From: Nemopilema nomurai
Taxonomy: Eukaryota; Cnidaria; Scyphozoa; Rhizostomeae; Rhizostomatidae
Assembly (NCBI GenBank): GCA_003864495.1
Contig: ML133402.1
Span: 702,614 to 766,613 of the forward strand
Reading direction: 5' to 3'
DNA: 64,000 bases
A program made the position numbers and the translations under genes. This document shows positions 36,101 to 48,400 of this stretch, one piece after another (within the stretch, counting starts at the first letter, position 1; each line of letters opens with the position of its first letter). Below the pieces are notes generated by a model. The model ran no database searches, was not told the DNA's origin, and was given only the letters and a program-made list of their open reading frames with translations.

Positions 36101-37419
36101 TGAGCACGATGACAAGGCCAGGATGAGACAAGGCGAAAACAAGGATGAGCACGAAAACAAGGCCAAAACAAAAACGAGGCTGGGATTTTTAGCACTAAAA
36201 CGAGTCTAGCATGGAAACGAGGGAAGGACGAAAACGAGGCTAAAGGGAAAACGTGACTGTGGTTTTTAGCACCAAAACGAGTTTAGCATGGAAACGAGGC
36301 AAGGACGAAAACGAGGTTAATTGAAAACGAGGCTGAAGTTTTTAGCACCAAAACGAGTTTAGCATGGAAACGAGGCATGGACGAAAAAGAGGCTAAAACG
36401 AAACGAGGCTGGGGTTTTTAGCACCAAAACGAGTCTAGCATGGAAATGAGGCAAGGAGGAAAACGAGGCTAGAACGAAATTGAGGTTAAGACTTTTAGCA
36501 CCGAATCGCGGCACAGCATGGAAAGGAGGCAATGACAAAAACGGGGCTTAATCGAAAACGAGATTAGATCTTTTAGCACCAACTTGAGGCTAGCATGCAA
36601 ACGAGGCTAGGGCAAAACGGGGCTGAAGCGAAAACAAGGATAAGGTTTTGAGCACGAAAACAAGGCCAAAACAAAAACGAGGCAGGGGTTTTTAGCACTA
36701 AAACGAGTCTAGCATGGAAACGAGGGAAGGACGAAAACGAGGCTAAAGGGAAAACGTGACTGTGGTTTTTAGCACCAAAACGAGTTTAGCATGGAAACGA
36801 GGCAAGGACGAAAACGAGGTTAATTGAAAACGAGGCTGAAGTTTTTAGCACCAAAACGAGTTTAGCATGGAAACGAGGCATGGACGAAAAAGAGGCTAAA
36901 ACGAAACGAGGCTGGGGTTTTAGCACCAAAACGAGTCTAGCATGGAAATGAGGCAAGGAGGAAAACGAGGCTAGAACGAAATTGAGGTTAAGACTTTTAG
37001 CACCGAATCGCGGCAAGCATGGAAACGAGGCAATGACAAAAACGGGGCTTAATCGAAAACGAGATTAGGTCTTTTAGCACCAACTTGAGGCTAGCATGCA
37101 AACGAGGCTAGGGCAAAACGGGGCTGAAGCGAAAACAAGGATAAGGTTTTGAGCACGAAAACAAGGCCAAAACAAAAACGAGGCTGGGGTTTTTAGCACT
37201 AAAACGAGTCTAGCATGGAAACGAGGGAAGGACGAAAACGAGGCTAAAGGGAAAACGTGACTGTGGTTTTTAGCACCAAAACGAGTTTAGCATGGAAACG
37301 AGGCAAGGACGAAAACGAGGTTAATTGAAAACGAGGCTGAAGTTTTTAGCACCAAAACGAGTTTAGCATGGAAACGAGGCATGGACGAAAAAGAGGCTAA
37401 AACGAAAACGAGGCTGGGG
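33135..37419 (+). repeat. Central HOR unit 1 (4.3 kb)
   Basis: The unit begins with the TCTAGAATGG monomer and conserved marker block (33214) and runs through the GAGGCTGAGG variant (34344) to three consecutive ~500-bp blocks. It has the same order as 37420-40764 but is enlarged by an extra run near 35040-35560 and by one more ~500-bp block. One monomer is missing near 34160. 35040-35760 is rich in one-base indels in both directions. Confidence 0.72.
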
Positions 37420-37500
37420 TTTTAGCACCAAAACGAGTCTAGAATGGAAATAAGGCAAGGAGGAAAACGAGGCTAGAACGAAATTGAGGTTAAGACTTTT
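35952..37500 (+). repeat. Three consecutive ~500-bp blocks
   Basis: Marker AGCACCGAATCGCGG occurs at 35952, 36497, 36999 and 37501, giving intervals of 545, 502 and 502 bp. The first is longer by the 45-bp insertion at 36103. The last two share the AATCGAAAACGAGATTAG variant, so they look like a recent tandem duplication. Confidence 0.85.
36103..36147 (+). repeat. 45-bp insertion in short monomer, copy 1
   Basis: Between AGCACGATGACAAGG and the following GAGCACGAAAACAAGG lies an extra 45-bp unit containing CCAGGATGAGACAAGGCG. It looks like an imperfect duplication of the short monomer itself. This is the leftmost copy in the window. Confidence 0.85.
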
Positions 37501-40500
37501 AGCACCGAATCGCGGCAAGCATGGAAACGAGGCAATGACAAAAACGGGGCTTAAACGAAAACGAGATTAGTTCTTTTAGCACCAACTTGAGGCTAGCATG
37601 CAAACGGGGCAAGAACAAAACGGGGCTGAAGCGAAAACGAGGATAAGGTTTTGAGCACCAAATCGAGGCTAGCATGGAAACGAACAAAGGATAAAAACGA
37701 GGCTAAAACGAAAACGAGGCTGGGTTTTTAGCACAAAAAGGAGGCTAGCATGGAAACGAACAAAGGATAAAAACGAGGCTAAAACGAAAACGAGGCTGGG
37801 GTTTTTAGCACCAAAACGAGTTTAGCATGGAAACGAGGCAAGGACGAAAACGAGGCTAAATTGAAAACTAGGCTGAAGTTTTTTGCACCAAAACGAGTTT
37901 AGCATGGAAACGAGGCATGGACGAAAAAGAGACTAAAACGAAAACGAGGCTGGGGTTTTTAGCACCAAAAGGAGGCTAGCATGGAAACGAGGCAAGAACA
38001 AAACAAGGCTGAAGCGAGAACGCGGCTCAAGTTTTTAGCACCAAAACGAGTCTAGCATGGAAACGAGGCATGGACGAAAACGAAGCTAAAACAAAAATGA
38101 GGCTGGGGTTTTTAGCACCAAAACGACTCTGGCATGAAAAGGAGGCAAGGACGAAAACAAGGCCAAAACAAAAACGAGGCTGGGGTTTTTAGCAATAAAA
38201 CGAGGCTAGCATGGAAACGAGGGAAGGACAAAAACGAGGCTAAAGGGAAAACGTGACTGTGGTTTTTAGCACCAAAACGAGTTTAGCATGGAAACGAGGC
38301 AAGGACGAAAACGAGGCTAAATTGAAAACGAGGCTGAAGTTTTTAGCACCAAAACGAGTTTAGCATGGAAACGAGGCATGGACGAAAAAGAGGCTAAAAC
38401 GAAAACGAGGCTGGGGTTTTTAGCACCAAAACGCTAGCATGGAAACGAAGCAAGAGCAAAACAAGGCTGAAGCGAGAACGAGGCTCAAGTTTTTAGCACC
38501 GAAACGAGTCTAGCATGGAGACGAGGCAAGGACGAAAGCGAAGCAAAAAGAAAATGAGGCTGGGGTTTTTAGCACCAAAACGACTCTGGCATGAAAACGA
38601 GGCAAGGAGGAAAACAAGGCCAAAACCAAAACAAGGCTGGGGTTTTTAGCACTAAAACGAGTCTAGCATGGAAACGAGGCAAGGAAGAAAACGAGGCTAA
38701 AGGGAAAACGAGGCTGAGGTTTTTAGCACAAAAAGGAGGCTAGCATGGAAACGAACAAAGGATAAAAACGAGGCTAAAACGAAAACGAGGCTGGGGTTTT
38801 TAGCACCAAAACGAGTTTAGCATGGAAACGAGGCAAGGACGAAAACGAGGCTAAATTGAAAACGAGGTTGAAGTTTTTTGCACCAAATCGAGTTTAGCAT
38901 GGAAACGAGGCATGGACGAAAAAGAGACTAAAACGAAAACGAGGCTGGGGTTTTTAGCACCAAAAGGAGGCTAGCATGGAAACGAGGCAAGAACAAAACA
39001 AGGCTGAAGCGAGAACGCGGCTTAAGTTTTTAGCACCAAAACGAGTCTAGCATGGAAACGAGGCAAGGACAAAAACGAAGCTAAAACAAAAATGAGGCTG
39101 GGGTTTTTAGCACCAAAACGACTCTGGCATAAAAAAGGAGGCAAGGACGAAAACAAGGCCAAAAAAAAACGAGGCTGGGGTTTTTAGCAATAAAACGAGG
39201 CTAGCATGGAAACGAGGGAAGGACGAAAACGAAGCTAAAGGGAAAACGTGACTGTGGTTTTTAGCACCAAAACGAGTTTAGCATGGAAACGAGGCAAGGA
39301 TGAAAACGAGGCTGAATTGAAAACGAGGCAGAAGTTTATAGCACCAAAACGAGTTTAGCATGGAAACGAGGCATGGACGAAAAAGAGGCTAAAACGAAAA
39401 CGAGGCTGCGGTTTTTAGCACCAAAACGAGTCTGGCATGAAAACGAGGCAAGGAGGAAAACAAGGCCAAAACAAAAACGAGGCTGGGGTTTTTAGCACCA
39501 AAGCGAGTCTAGCATGGAAACGAGGGAAGGACGAAAACGAGGCTAAAGGGAAAACGTGACTGTGGTTTTTAGCACCAAAACGAGTTTAGCATGGAAACGA
39601 GGCATGGACGAAAAAGAGGCTAAAACGAAAACGAGGCTAGGGCTTTTAGCACCAAAAAGAGTTAGGCATGGAAACGAGAGAGGGAAAAAACGAGGATAAA
39701 ACGAAAACGAGTCTGTGGTTTCTAGCACCAAAACGAGTCTAGCATGGAAATGAGGCAAGGAGGAAAACGAGGCTAGAACGAGATTGAGGTTAAGACTTTT
39801 AGCACCGAATCGCGGCAAGCATGGAAACGAGGCAATGACAAACGGGGCTTAAACGAAAACGAGATTAGGTCTTTTAGCACCAACTTGAGGCTAGCATGCA
39901 AACGAGGCTAGGGCGAAACGGGGCTGAAGCGAAAACAAGGATAAGGTTTGAGCACGATGACAAGGCCAGGATGAGACAAGGCGAAAACAAGGATGAGCAC
40001 GAAAACAAGGCCAAAACAAAAACGAGGCTGGGGTTTTTAGCACTAAAACGAGTCTAGCATGGAAACGAGGGAAGGACGAAAACGAGGCTAAAGGGAAAAC
40101 ATGACTGTGGTTTTTAGCACCAAAACGAGTTTAGCATGGAAACGAGGCAAGGACGAAAACGAGGTTAATTGAAAACGAGGCTGAAGTTTTTAGCACCAAA
40201 ACGAGTTTAGCATGGAAACGAGGCATGGACGAAAAAGAGGCTAAACGAAACGAGGCTGGGGTTTTTAGCACCAAAACGAGTCTAGCATGGAAATGAGGCA
40301 AGGAGGAAAACGAGGCCTAGAACGAAATTGAGTTAAGACTTTTAGCACCGAATCGCGGCAAGCATGGAAACGAGGCAATGACAAAAACGGGGCTTAAACG
40401 AAAACGAGATTAGGTCTTTTAGCACCAACTTGAGGCTAGCATGCAAACGAGGCTAGGGCGAAACGGGGCTGAAGCGAAAACAAGGATAAGGTTTTGAGCA

Positions 40501-40764
40501 CGAAAACAAGGCCAAAACAAAAACGAGGTTGGGGTTTTTAGCACTAAAACGAGTCTAGCATGGAAACGAGGTAAGGACGAAAACGAGGCTAAAGGGAAAA
40601 CGTGACTGTGGTTTTTAGCACCAAAACGAGTTTAGCATGGAAACGAGGCAAGGACGAAAACGAGGTTAATTGAAAACGAGGCTGAAGTTTTTAGCACCAA
40701 AACGAGTTTAGCATGGAAACGAGGCATGGACGAAAAAGAGGCTAAAACGAAAACGAGGCTGGGG
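37420..40764 (+). repeat. Central HOR unit 2 (3.35 kb)
   Basis: AGCAC of the TCTAGAATGG monomer lies at 37424 and again at 40769, a step of 3345 bp. Internal markers step equally: GAGGCTGAGG 38710 to 42057 and the 45-bp insertion 39951 to 43289. The unit holds the conserved marker block, about 25 ordinary monomers and two ~500-bp blocks. Confidence 0.82.
39951..39995 (+). repeat. 45-bp insertion in short monomer, copy 2
   Basis: It has the same AGCACGATGACAAGGCC start and 45-bp AGCAC-to-AGCAC spacing as at 36103. Confidence 0.85.
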
Positions 40765-43288
40765 TTTTAGCACCAAAACGAGGTCTAGAATGGAAATAAG
40801 GCAAGGAGGAAAACGAGGCTAGAACGAAATTGAGGTTAAGACTTTTAGCACCGAATCGCGGCAAGCATGGAAACGAGGCAATGACAAAAACGGGGCTTAA
40901 ACGAAAACGAGATTAGTTCTTTTAGCACCAACTTGAGGCTAGCATGCAAACGGGGCAAGAACAAAACGGGGCTGAAGCGAAAACGAGGATAAGGTTTTGA
41001 GCACCAAATCGAGGCTAGCATGGAAACGAACAAAGGATAAAAACGAGGCTAAAACGAAAACGGCTGGGTTTTTAGCACAAAAAGGAGGCTAGCATGGAAA
41101 CGAACAAAGGATAAAAACGAGGCTAAAACGAAAACGAGGCTGGGGTTTTTAGCACCAAAACGAGTTTAGCATGGAAACGAGGCAAGGACGAAAACGAGGC
41201 TAAATTGAAAACTAGGCTGAAGTTTTTTGCACCAAAACGAGTTTAGCATGGAAACGAGGCATGGACGAAAAAGAGACTAAAACGAAAACGAGGCTGGGGT
41301 TTTTAGCACCAAAAGGAGGCTAGCATGGAAACGAGGCAAGAACAAAACAAGGCTGAAGCGAGAACGCGGCTCAAGTTTTTAGCACCAAAACGAGTCTAGC
41401 ATGGAAACGAGGCATGGACGAAAACGAAGCTAAAACAAAAATGAGGCTGGGGTTTTTAGCACCAAAACGACTCTGGCATGAAAAGGAGGCAAGGACGAAA
41501 ACAAGGCCAAAACAAAAACGAGGCTGGGGTTTTTAGCAATAAAACGAGGCTAGCATGGAAACGAGGGAAGGACAAAAACGAGGCTAAAGGGAAAACGTGA
41601 CTGTGGTTTTTAGCACCAAAACGAGTTTAGCATGGAAACGAGGCAAGGACGAAAACGAGGCTAAATTGAAAACGAGGCTGAAGTTTTAGCACCAAAACGA
41701 GTTTAGCATGGAAACGAGGCATGGACGAAAAAGAGGCTAAAACGAAAACGAGGCTGGGGTTTTTAGCACCAAAACGAGGCTAGCATGGAAACGAAGCAAG
41801 AGCAAAACAAGGCTGAAGCGAGAACGAGGCTCAAGTTTTTAGCACCGAAACGAGTCTAGCATGGAGACGAGGCAAGGACGAAAGCGAAGCAAAAAGAAAA
41901 TGAGGCTGGGGTTTTAGCACCAAAACGACTCTGGCATGAAAACGAGGCAAGGAGGAAAACAAGGCCAAAACCAAAACAAGGCTGGGGTTTTTAGCACTAA
42001 AACGAGTCTAGCATGGAAACGAGGCAAGGAAGAAAACGAGGCTAAAGGGAAAACGAGGCTGAGGTTTTTAGCACAAAAAGGAGGCTAGCATGGAAACGAA
42101 CAAAGGATAAAAACGAGGCTAAAACGAAAACGAGGCTGGGGTTTTTAGCACCAAAACGAGTTTAGCATGGAAACGAGGCAAGGACGAAAACGAGGCTAAA
42201 TTGAAAACGAGGTTGAAGTTTTTTGCACCAAATCGAGTTTAGCATGGAAACGAGGCATGGACGAAAAAGAGACTAAAACGAAAACGAGGCTGGGGTTTTT
42301 AGCACCAAAAGGAGGCTAGCATGGAAACGAGGCAAGAACAAAACAAGGCTGAAGCGAGAACGCGGCTTAAGTTTTAGCACCAAAACGAGTCTAGCATGGA
42401 AACGAGGCAAGGACAAAAACGAAGCTAAAACAAAAATGAGGCTGGGGTTTTAGCACCAAAACGACTCTGGCATAAAAAAGGAGGCAAGGACGAAAACAAG
42501 GCCAAAAAAAAAAAACGAGGCTGGGTTTTTAGCAAAAAACGAGGCTAGCATGGAAACGAGGGAAGGACGAAAACGAAGCTAAAGGGAAAACGTGACTGTG
42601 GTTTTTAGCACCAAAACGAGTTTAGCATGGAAACGAGGCAAGGATGAAAACGAGGCTGAATTGAAACGAGGCAGAAGTTTATAGCACCAAAACGAGTTTA
42701 GCATGGAAACGAGGCATGGACGAAAAAGAGGCTAAAACGAAAACGAGGCTGCGGTTTTTAGCACCAAAACGAGTCTGGCATGAAAACGAGGCAAGGAGGA
42801 AAACAAGGCCAAAACAAAAACGAGGCTGGGGTTTTTAGCACCAAAGCGAGTCTAGCATGGAAACGAGGGAAGGACGAAAACGAGGCTAAAGGGAAAACGG
42901 ACTGTGGTTTTTAGCACCAAAACGAGTTTAGCATGGAAACGAGGCATGGACGAAAAAGAGGCTAAAACGAAAACGAGGCTAGGGCTTTTAGCACCAAAAA
43001 GAGTTAGGCATGGAAACGAGAGAGGAAAAAACGAGGATAAAACGAAAACGAGTCTGTGGTTTCTAGCACCAAAACGAGTCTAGCATGGAAATGAGGCAAG
43101 GAGGAAAACGAGGCTAGAACGAGATTGAGGTTAAGACTTTAGCACCGAATCGCGGCAAGCATGGAAACGAGGCAATGACAAAACGGGCTTAAACGAAAAC
43201 GAGAGGTCTTTTAGCACCAACTTGAGGCTAGCATGCAAACGAGGCTAGGGCGAAACGGGGCTGAAGCGAAAACAAGGATAAGGTTTGG

Positions 43289-43334
43289 AGCACGATGACA
43301 AGGCCAGGATGAGACAAGGCGGAAAACAAGGATG
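43289..43334 (+). repeat. 45-bp insertion in short monomer, copy 3
   Basis: This copy is 46 bp because it has an extra G in GGCGGAAAACAAGG. It is otherwise as at 36103 and 39951. Confidence 0.83.
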
Positions 43335-44189
43335 AGCACGAAAACAAGGCCAAAAACAAAAACGAGGCTGGGGTTTTTAGCACTAAAACGAGGTCTAGCA
43401 TGGAAACGAGGGAAGGACGAAAACGAGGCTAAAGGGAAAACATGACTGTGGTTTTTAGCACCAAAACGAGTTTAGCATGGAAACGAGCAAGGACGAAAAC
43501 GAGGTTAATTGAAAACGAGCTGAAGTTTTTAGCACCAAAACGAGTTTAGCATGGAAACGAGGCATGGACGAAAAAGAGGCTAAAACGAAACGAGGCTGGG
43601 GTTTTTAGCACCAAAACGAGTCTAGCATGGAAATGAGGCAAGGAGGAAAACGAGGCTAGAACGAAATTGAGGTTAAGACTTTTAGCACCGAATCGCGGCA
43701 AGCATGGAAACGAGGCAATGACAAAACGGGGCTTAAACGAAAACGAGATTAGGTCTTTTAGCACCAACTTGAGGCTAGCATGCAAACGAGGCTAGGGAAA
43801 CGGGGCTGAAGCGAAAACAAGGATAAGGTTTTGAGCACGAAAAACAAGGCCAAAACAAAAACGAGGTTGGGGTTTTTAGCACTAAAACGATCTAGCATGG
43901 AAACGAGGTAAGGACGAAAACGAGGCTAAAGGGAAAACGTGCGTGGTTTTTAGCACCAAAACGAGTTTAGCATGGAAACGAGGCAAGGACGAAACGAGGT
44001 TAATTGAAAACGAGGCTGAAGTTTTTAGCACCAAAACGAGTTTAGCATGGAAACGAGGCATGGACGAAAAAGAGGCTAAAACGAAACGAGGCTGGGGTTT
44101 TTAGCACAAAACGAGTCTAGCATGGAAATGAGGCAAGGAGGAAAACGAGGCTAGAACGAAATTGAGGTTAAGACTTTTAGCACCGAATC

Positions 44190-45420
44190 GGGGCAAGCAT
44201 GGAAACGAGGCAATGACAAACGGGCTTAATCGAAACGAGATTAGATCTTTTAGCACACTTGAGGCTAGCATGCAAACGAGGCTAGGCAAAACGGGGCTGA
44301 AGCGAAAAACAAGGATAAGGTTTTGAGCACGAAACAAGGCAGAAACAAAAACGAGGCTGGGGTTTTAGCACTAAAAATTCAGCATGGAAACGAGGAAGAC
44401 GAAAACGAGGCTAAAGGAAAACGTGACTGTGGTTTTTAGCACAAAAGAGTTTAGCATGGAACGAGGCAAGGACAAAACGAGGTTAATTGAACGAGGCTGA
44501 AGTTTTTAGCACCGAAACGAGTTTAGCATGGAAAAGATGCAGGGAAAAAGAGGTAAAACGAAACGAGGCTGGGGTTTTAGACAAAAAACGAGTCTGGCAT
44601 GAAACGAGGCAAGGAGAAAACAAGGCAAAACAAAAACGAGGCTGGGGTTTTAGCACACAAAGGTCTAGCATGGAAAAGAGGGAAGGACGAAAACGAGGCT
44701 AAAGGGAAAACGACTGTGTTTTTAGCACCAAAACGAGTTTAGCATGGAAACGAGGCATGGACGAAAAAGAGGCTAAAACGAAAACGAGGCTGGGGTTTTT
44801 AGCACCAAAAACGAGGCTAGCATGGAAACGAGGCAAGAGCAAAACAAGGCTAAGGAGAACGAGGCTGTTTTAGCACCAAAACGAGTCTAGCATGGAAACG
44901 AGGCAAGGACGAAAGCGAAGCTAAAAAGAAAATGAGGCTGGGGTTTTTAGCACCAAACGAGTTGCATGAAACGAGGCAAGGAGAAAACAAGGCTAAAACC
45001 AAAACAGGCTGGGGTTTTTAGCACAAAACGAGTCTAGCATGGAAACGAGGCAAGAAGAAAACGAGGCTAAAGGGAAAACGAGCGCTGTTTTTAGCACCAA
45101 AACGAGTTAGCATGGAAACGAGGCAAGGACGAAAACGAGGCTAAATTGAAAACGAGGCTGAATTTTTAGCACCAAAACGATTTAGCATGGAAACGAGGCA
45201 TGGACGAAAAAGAGGCTAAAACAAAACGAGGCTGGGGTTTTTAGCACCAAAACGAGTCTAGCATGGAAACGAGGCAGGAGGAAAACAAGGCTAAAAAAAC
45301 GAGGCTGGGTTTTAGCACTAAAACGAGTCAGCATGGAAACGAGGGAAGGACGAAAAACGAGGCTAAAGAAAACGTGACTGGGTTTTTAGCACCAAACGAG
45401 TTTAGCATGGAAACGAGGCA
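44190..45420 (+). repeat. Indel-dense stretch of satellite monomers
   Basis: Monomers here often lack single bases or short groups compared with every homologous copy, for example CTAAAAATTCAGCATGG near 44371, GAAAAGATGCAGGG near 44530, and CGAGGCTGTTTTAGC near 44862. Most changes are deletions in A or G runs. This may be poor consensus quality rather than biology. Confidence 0.65.
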
Positions 45421-45457
45421 AGGACGAAAACGAAGGTTAATTGAAAACGAGGCTGAA

Positions 45458-48400
45458 GTCTTTGGAAACAAAACGAGTTTAGCATGGAAACGAGAGAAGG
45501 AAGAAAACGAGGCGAAAAGGAAAACGAGACTGTGGTTTTTAGCACCAAGACGAGTCTAGCATGGTAACGAGGAAAGGACAAAAACGAGGCTAAATTGAAA
45601 ACGAGTCTAAAGTTTTTAGCACCAAAAACGAACTAGCATGGAAATGAGGGAAGGACGAAAACGAGGCTAAAATGAAAACAACGCAGGGGTTTTAGCACCA
45701 AAACGAGTCTAGAATGGAAAAAGGCAAGGAGGAAAACGAGGCTAGAACGAAATTGAGGTTAAGACTTTTAGCACCGAATCGCGGCAAGCATGGAAACGAG
45801 GCAATGACAAAAACGGGGCTTAAACGAAAACGAGATTAGTTCTTTTAGCACCAACTTGAGGCTAGCATGCAAACGGGGCAAGAACAAAACGGGGCTGAAG
45901 CGAAAACGAGGATAAGGTTTTGAGCACCAAATCGAGGCTAGCATGGAAACGAACAAAGGATAAAAACGAGGCTAAAACGAAAACGAGGCTGGGTTTTTAG
46001 CACAAAAAGGAGCTAGCATGGAAACGAACAAAGGATAAAAACGAGGCTAAATTGAAAACTAGGCTGAAGTTTTTTGCACCAAAACGAGTTTAGCATGGAA
46101 ACGAGGCATGGACGAAAAAGAGACTAAAACGAAAACGAGGCTGGGTTTTTAGCACCAAAAGAGGCTAGCATGGAAACGAGGCAAGAACAAAACAAGGCTG
46201 AAGCGAGAACGCGGCTCAAGTTTTTAGCACCAAAACGAGTCTAGCATGGAAACGAGGCATGGACGAAAACGAAGCTAAACAAAAAACGAGGCTGAAGTTT
46301 TAGCACCAAAACGAGTTTAGCATGGAAACGAGGCATGGACGAAAAAGAGGCTAAAACGAAAACGAGGCTGGGTTTTTAGCACCAAAACGAGTCTGGCATG
46401 AAAACGAGGCAAGGAGGAAAACAAGGCCAAAACAAAAACGAGGCTGGGGTTTTTAGCAACAAAGCGAGTCTAGCATGGAAACGAGGGAAGGACGAAAACG
46501 AGGCTAAAGGGAAAACGTGACTGTGGTTTTTAGCACCAAAACGAGTTTAGCATGGAAACGAGGCATGGACCAAAAAGAGGCTAAAACGAAAACGAGGCTG
46601 GGGTTTTAGCACCAAAACGAGGCTAGCATGGAAACGAGGCAAGAGCAAAACAAGGCTGAAGCGAGAACGAGGCTCAAGTTTGTAGCACCAAAACGAGTCT
46701 AGCATGGAGACGAGGCAAGGACGAAAGCGAAGCAAAAAGAAAATGAGGCTGGGGTTTTAGCACCAAAACGACTCTGGCATGAAAACGAGGCAAGGAGGAA
46801 AACAAGGCCAAAACCAAAACAGGCTGGGGTTTTTAGCACTAAAACGAGTCTAGCATGGAAACGAGGCAAGGAAGAAAACGAGGCGAAAAGGAAAACGAGA
46901 CTGTGGTTTTTAGCACCAAGACGAGTCTAGCATGGTAACGAGGAAAGGACAAAAACGAGGCTAAATTGAAAACGAGGCTAAAGTTTTTAGCACCAAAACG
47001 AAACTAGCATGGAAATGAGGGAAGGACGAAAACGAGGCTAAAATGAAAACAACGCAGGGGTTTTAGCACCAAAACGAGTCTAGAATGGAAATAAGGCAAG
47101 GAGGAAAACGAGGCTAGAACGAAATTGAGGTTAAGACTTTTAGCACCGAATCGCGGCAAGCATGGAACGAGGCAATGACAAAAACGGGGCTTAAACGAAA
47201 ACGAGGTTAGTTCTTTTAGCACCAACTTGAGGCTAGCATGCAAACGGGGCAAGAACAAAACGGGGCTGAAGCGAAAACGAGGATAAGGTTTTTGAGCACC
47301 AAATCGAGGCTAGCATGGAAACGAACAAAGGATAAAAACGAGGCTAAAACGAAAACGAGGCTGGGTTTTTAGCACAAAAAAGAGGCTAGCATGGAAACGA
47401 ACAAAGGATAAAAACGAGGCTAAAACGAAAACGAGGCTGGGTTTTAGCACCAAAACGAGTTTAGCATGGAAACGAGACAAGGACGAAAACGAGGCAAATT
47501 GAAAACTAGGCTGAAGTTTTTTGCACCAAAACGAGTTTAGCATGGAAACGAGGCATGGACGAAAAAGAGACTAAAACGAAAACGAGGCTGGGTTTTTAGC
47601 ACCAAAAGGAGGCTAGCATGGAAACGAGGCAAGAACAAAACAAGGCTGAAGCGAGAACGCGGCTCAAGTTTTTAGCACCAAAACGAGTCTAGCATGGAAA
47701 CGAGGCATGGACGAAAACGAAGCTAAAACAAAAATGAGGCTAGGGTTTTTAGCACCAAAACGACTCTGGCATGAAAAGGAGGCAAGGACGAAAACGAGGC
47801 TAAATTGAAAACGAGGCTGAAGTTTTACACCAAAACGAGTTTAGGCATGGAAACGAGGCATGGACGAAAAAGAGGCTAAAACGAAAACGAGGCTGGGGTT
47901 TTTAGCACCAAAACGAGGTAGCATGGAAACGAGGCAAATCAAAACGAAGCAAAAAGAAAATGAGGCTGGGGTTTTTAGCACCAAAACGACTCTGGCATGA
48001 AAACGAGGCAAGGAGGAAAACAAGGCCAAAACCAAAACAAGGCTGGGGTTTTTAGCACTAAAACGAGTCTAGCATGGAAACGAGGCAAGGAAGAAAACGA
48101 GGCTAAAGGGAAAACGAGGCTGAGGTTTTTAGCACAAAAAGGAGGCTAGCATGGAAACGAACAAAATAAAACGAGGCTAAAACGAAAACGAGGCTGGGGT
48201 TTTTAGCACCAAAACGAGTTTAGCATGGAAACGAGGCAAGGACGAAAACGAGGCTAAATTGAAACGAGGCTGAAGTTTTTTGCACCAAATCAAGTTTAGC
48301 ATGGAAACGAGGCATGGACGAAAAAGAGACTAAAACGAAAACGAGGCTGGGGTTTTTAGCACCAAAAGAGGCTAGCATGGAAACGAGGCAAGAACAAAAC

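Larger units (their letters stand above)
40765..45457 (+). repeat. Central HOR unit 3, passing into the 8.23-kb family
   Basis: It follows 37420-40764 to about 44115. There unit 2 is followed by a conserved marker block with TCTAGAATGG, but this unit continues with a further ~500-bp block (marker near 44187) and about 1.1 kb of ordinary monomers up to GTCTTTGGAAAC at 45458. From about 44190 to 45420 many monomers are short by one or more bases. Confidence 0.72.

Noticed and set aside
45263..45559. 98-codon open frame on the plus strand
   Set aside because: The Lys/Glu/Arg/Asn-rich product follows from the purine-rich repeat. It lies in the indel-dense stretch where frame is unreliable.
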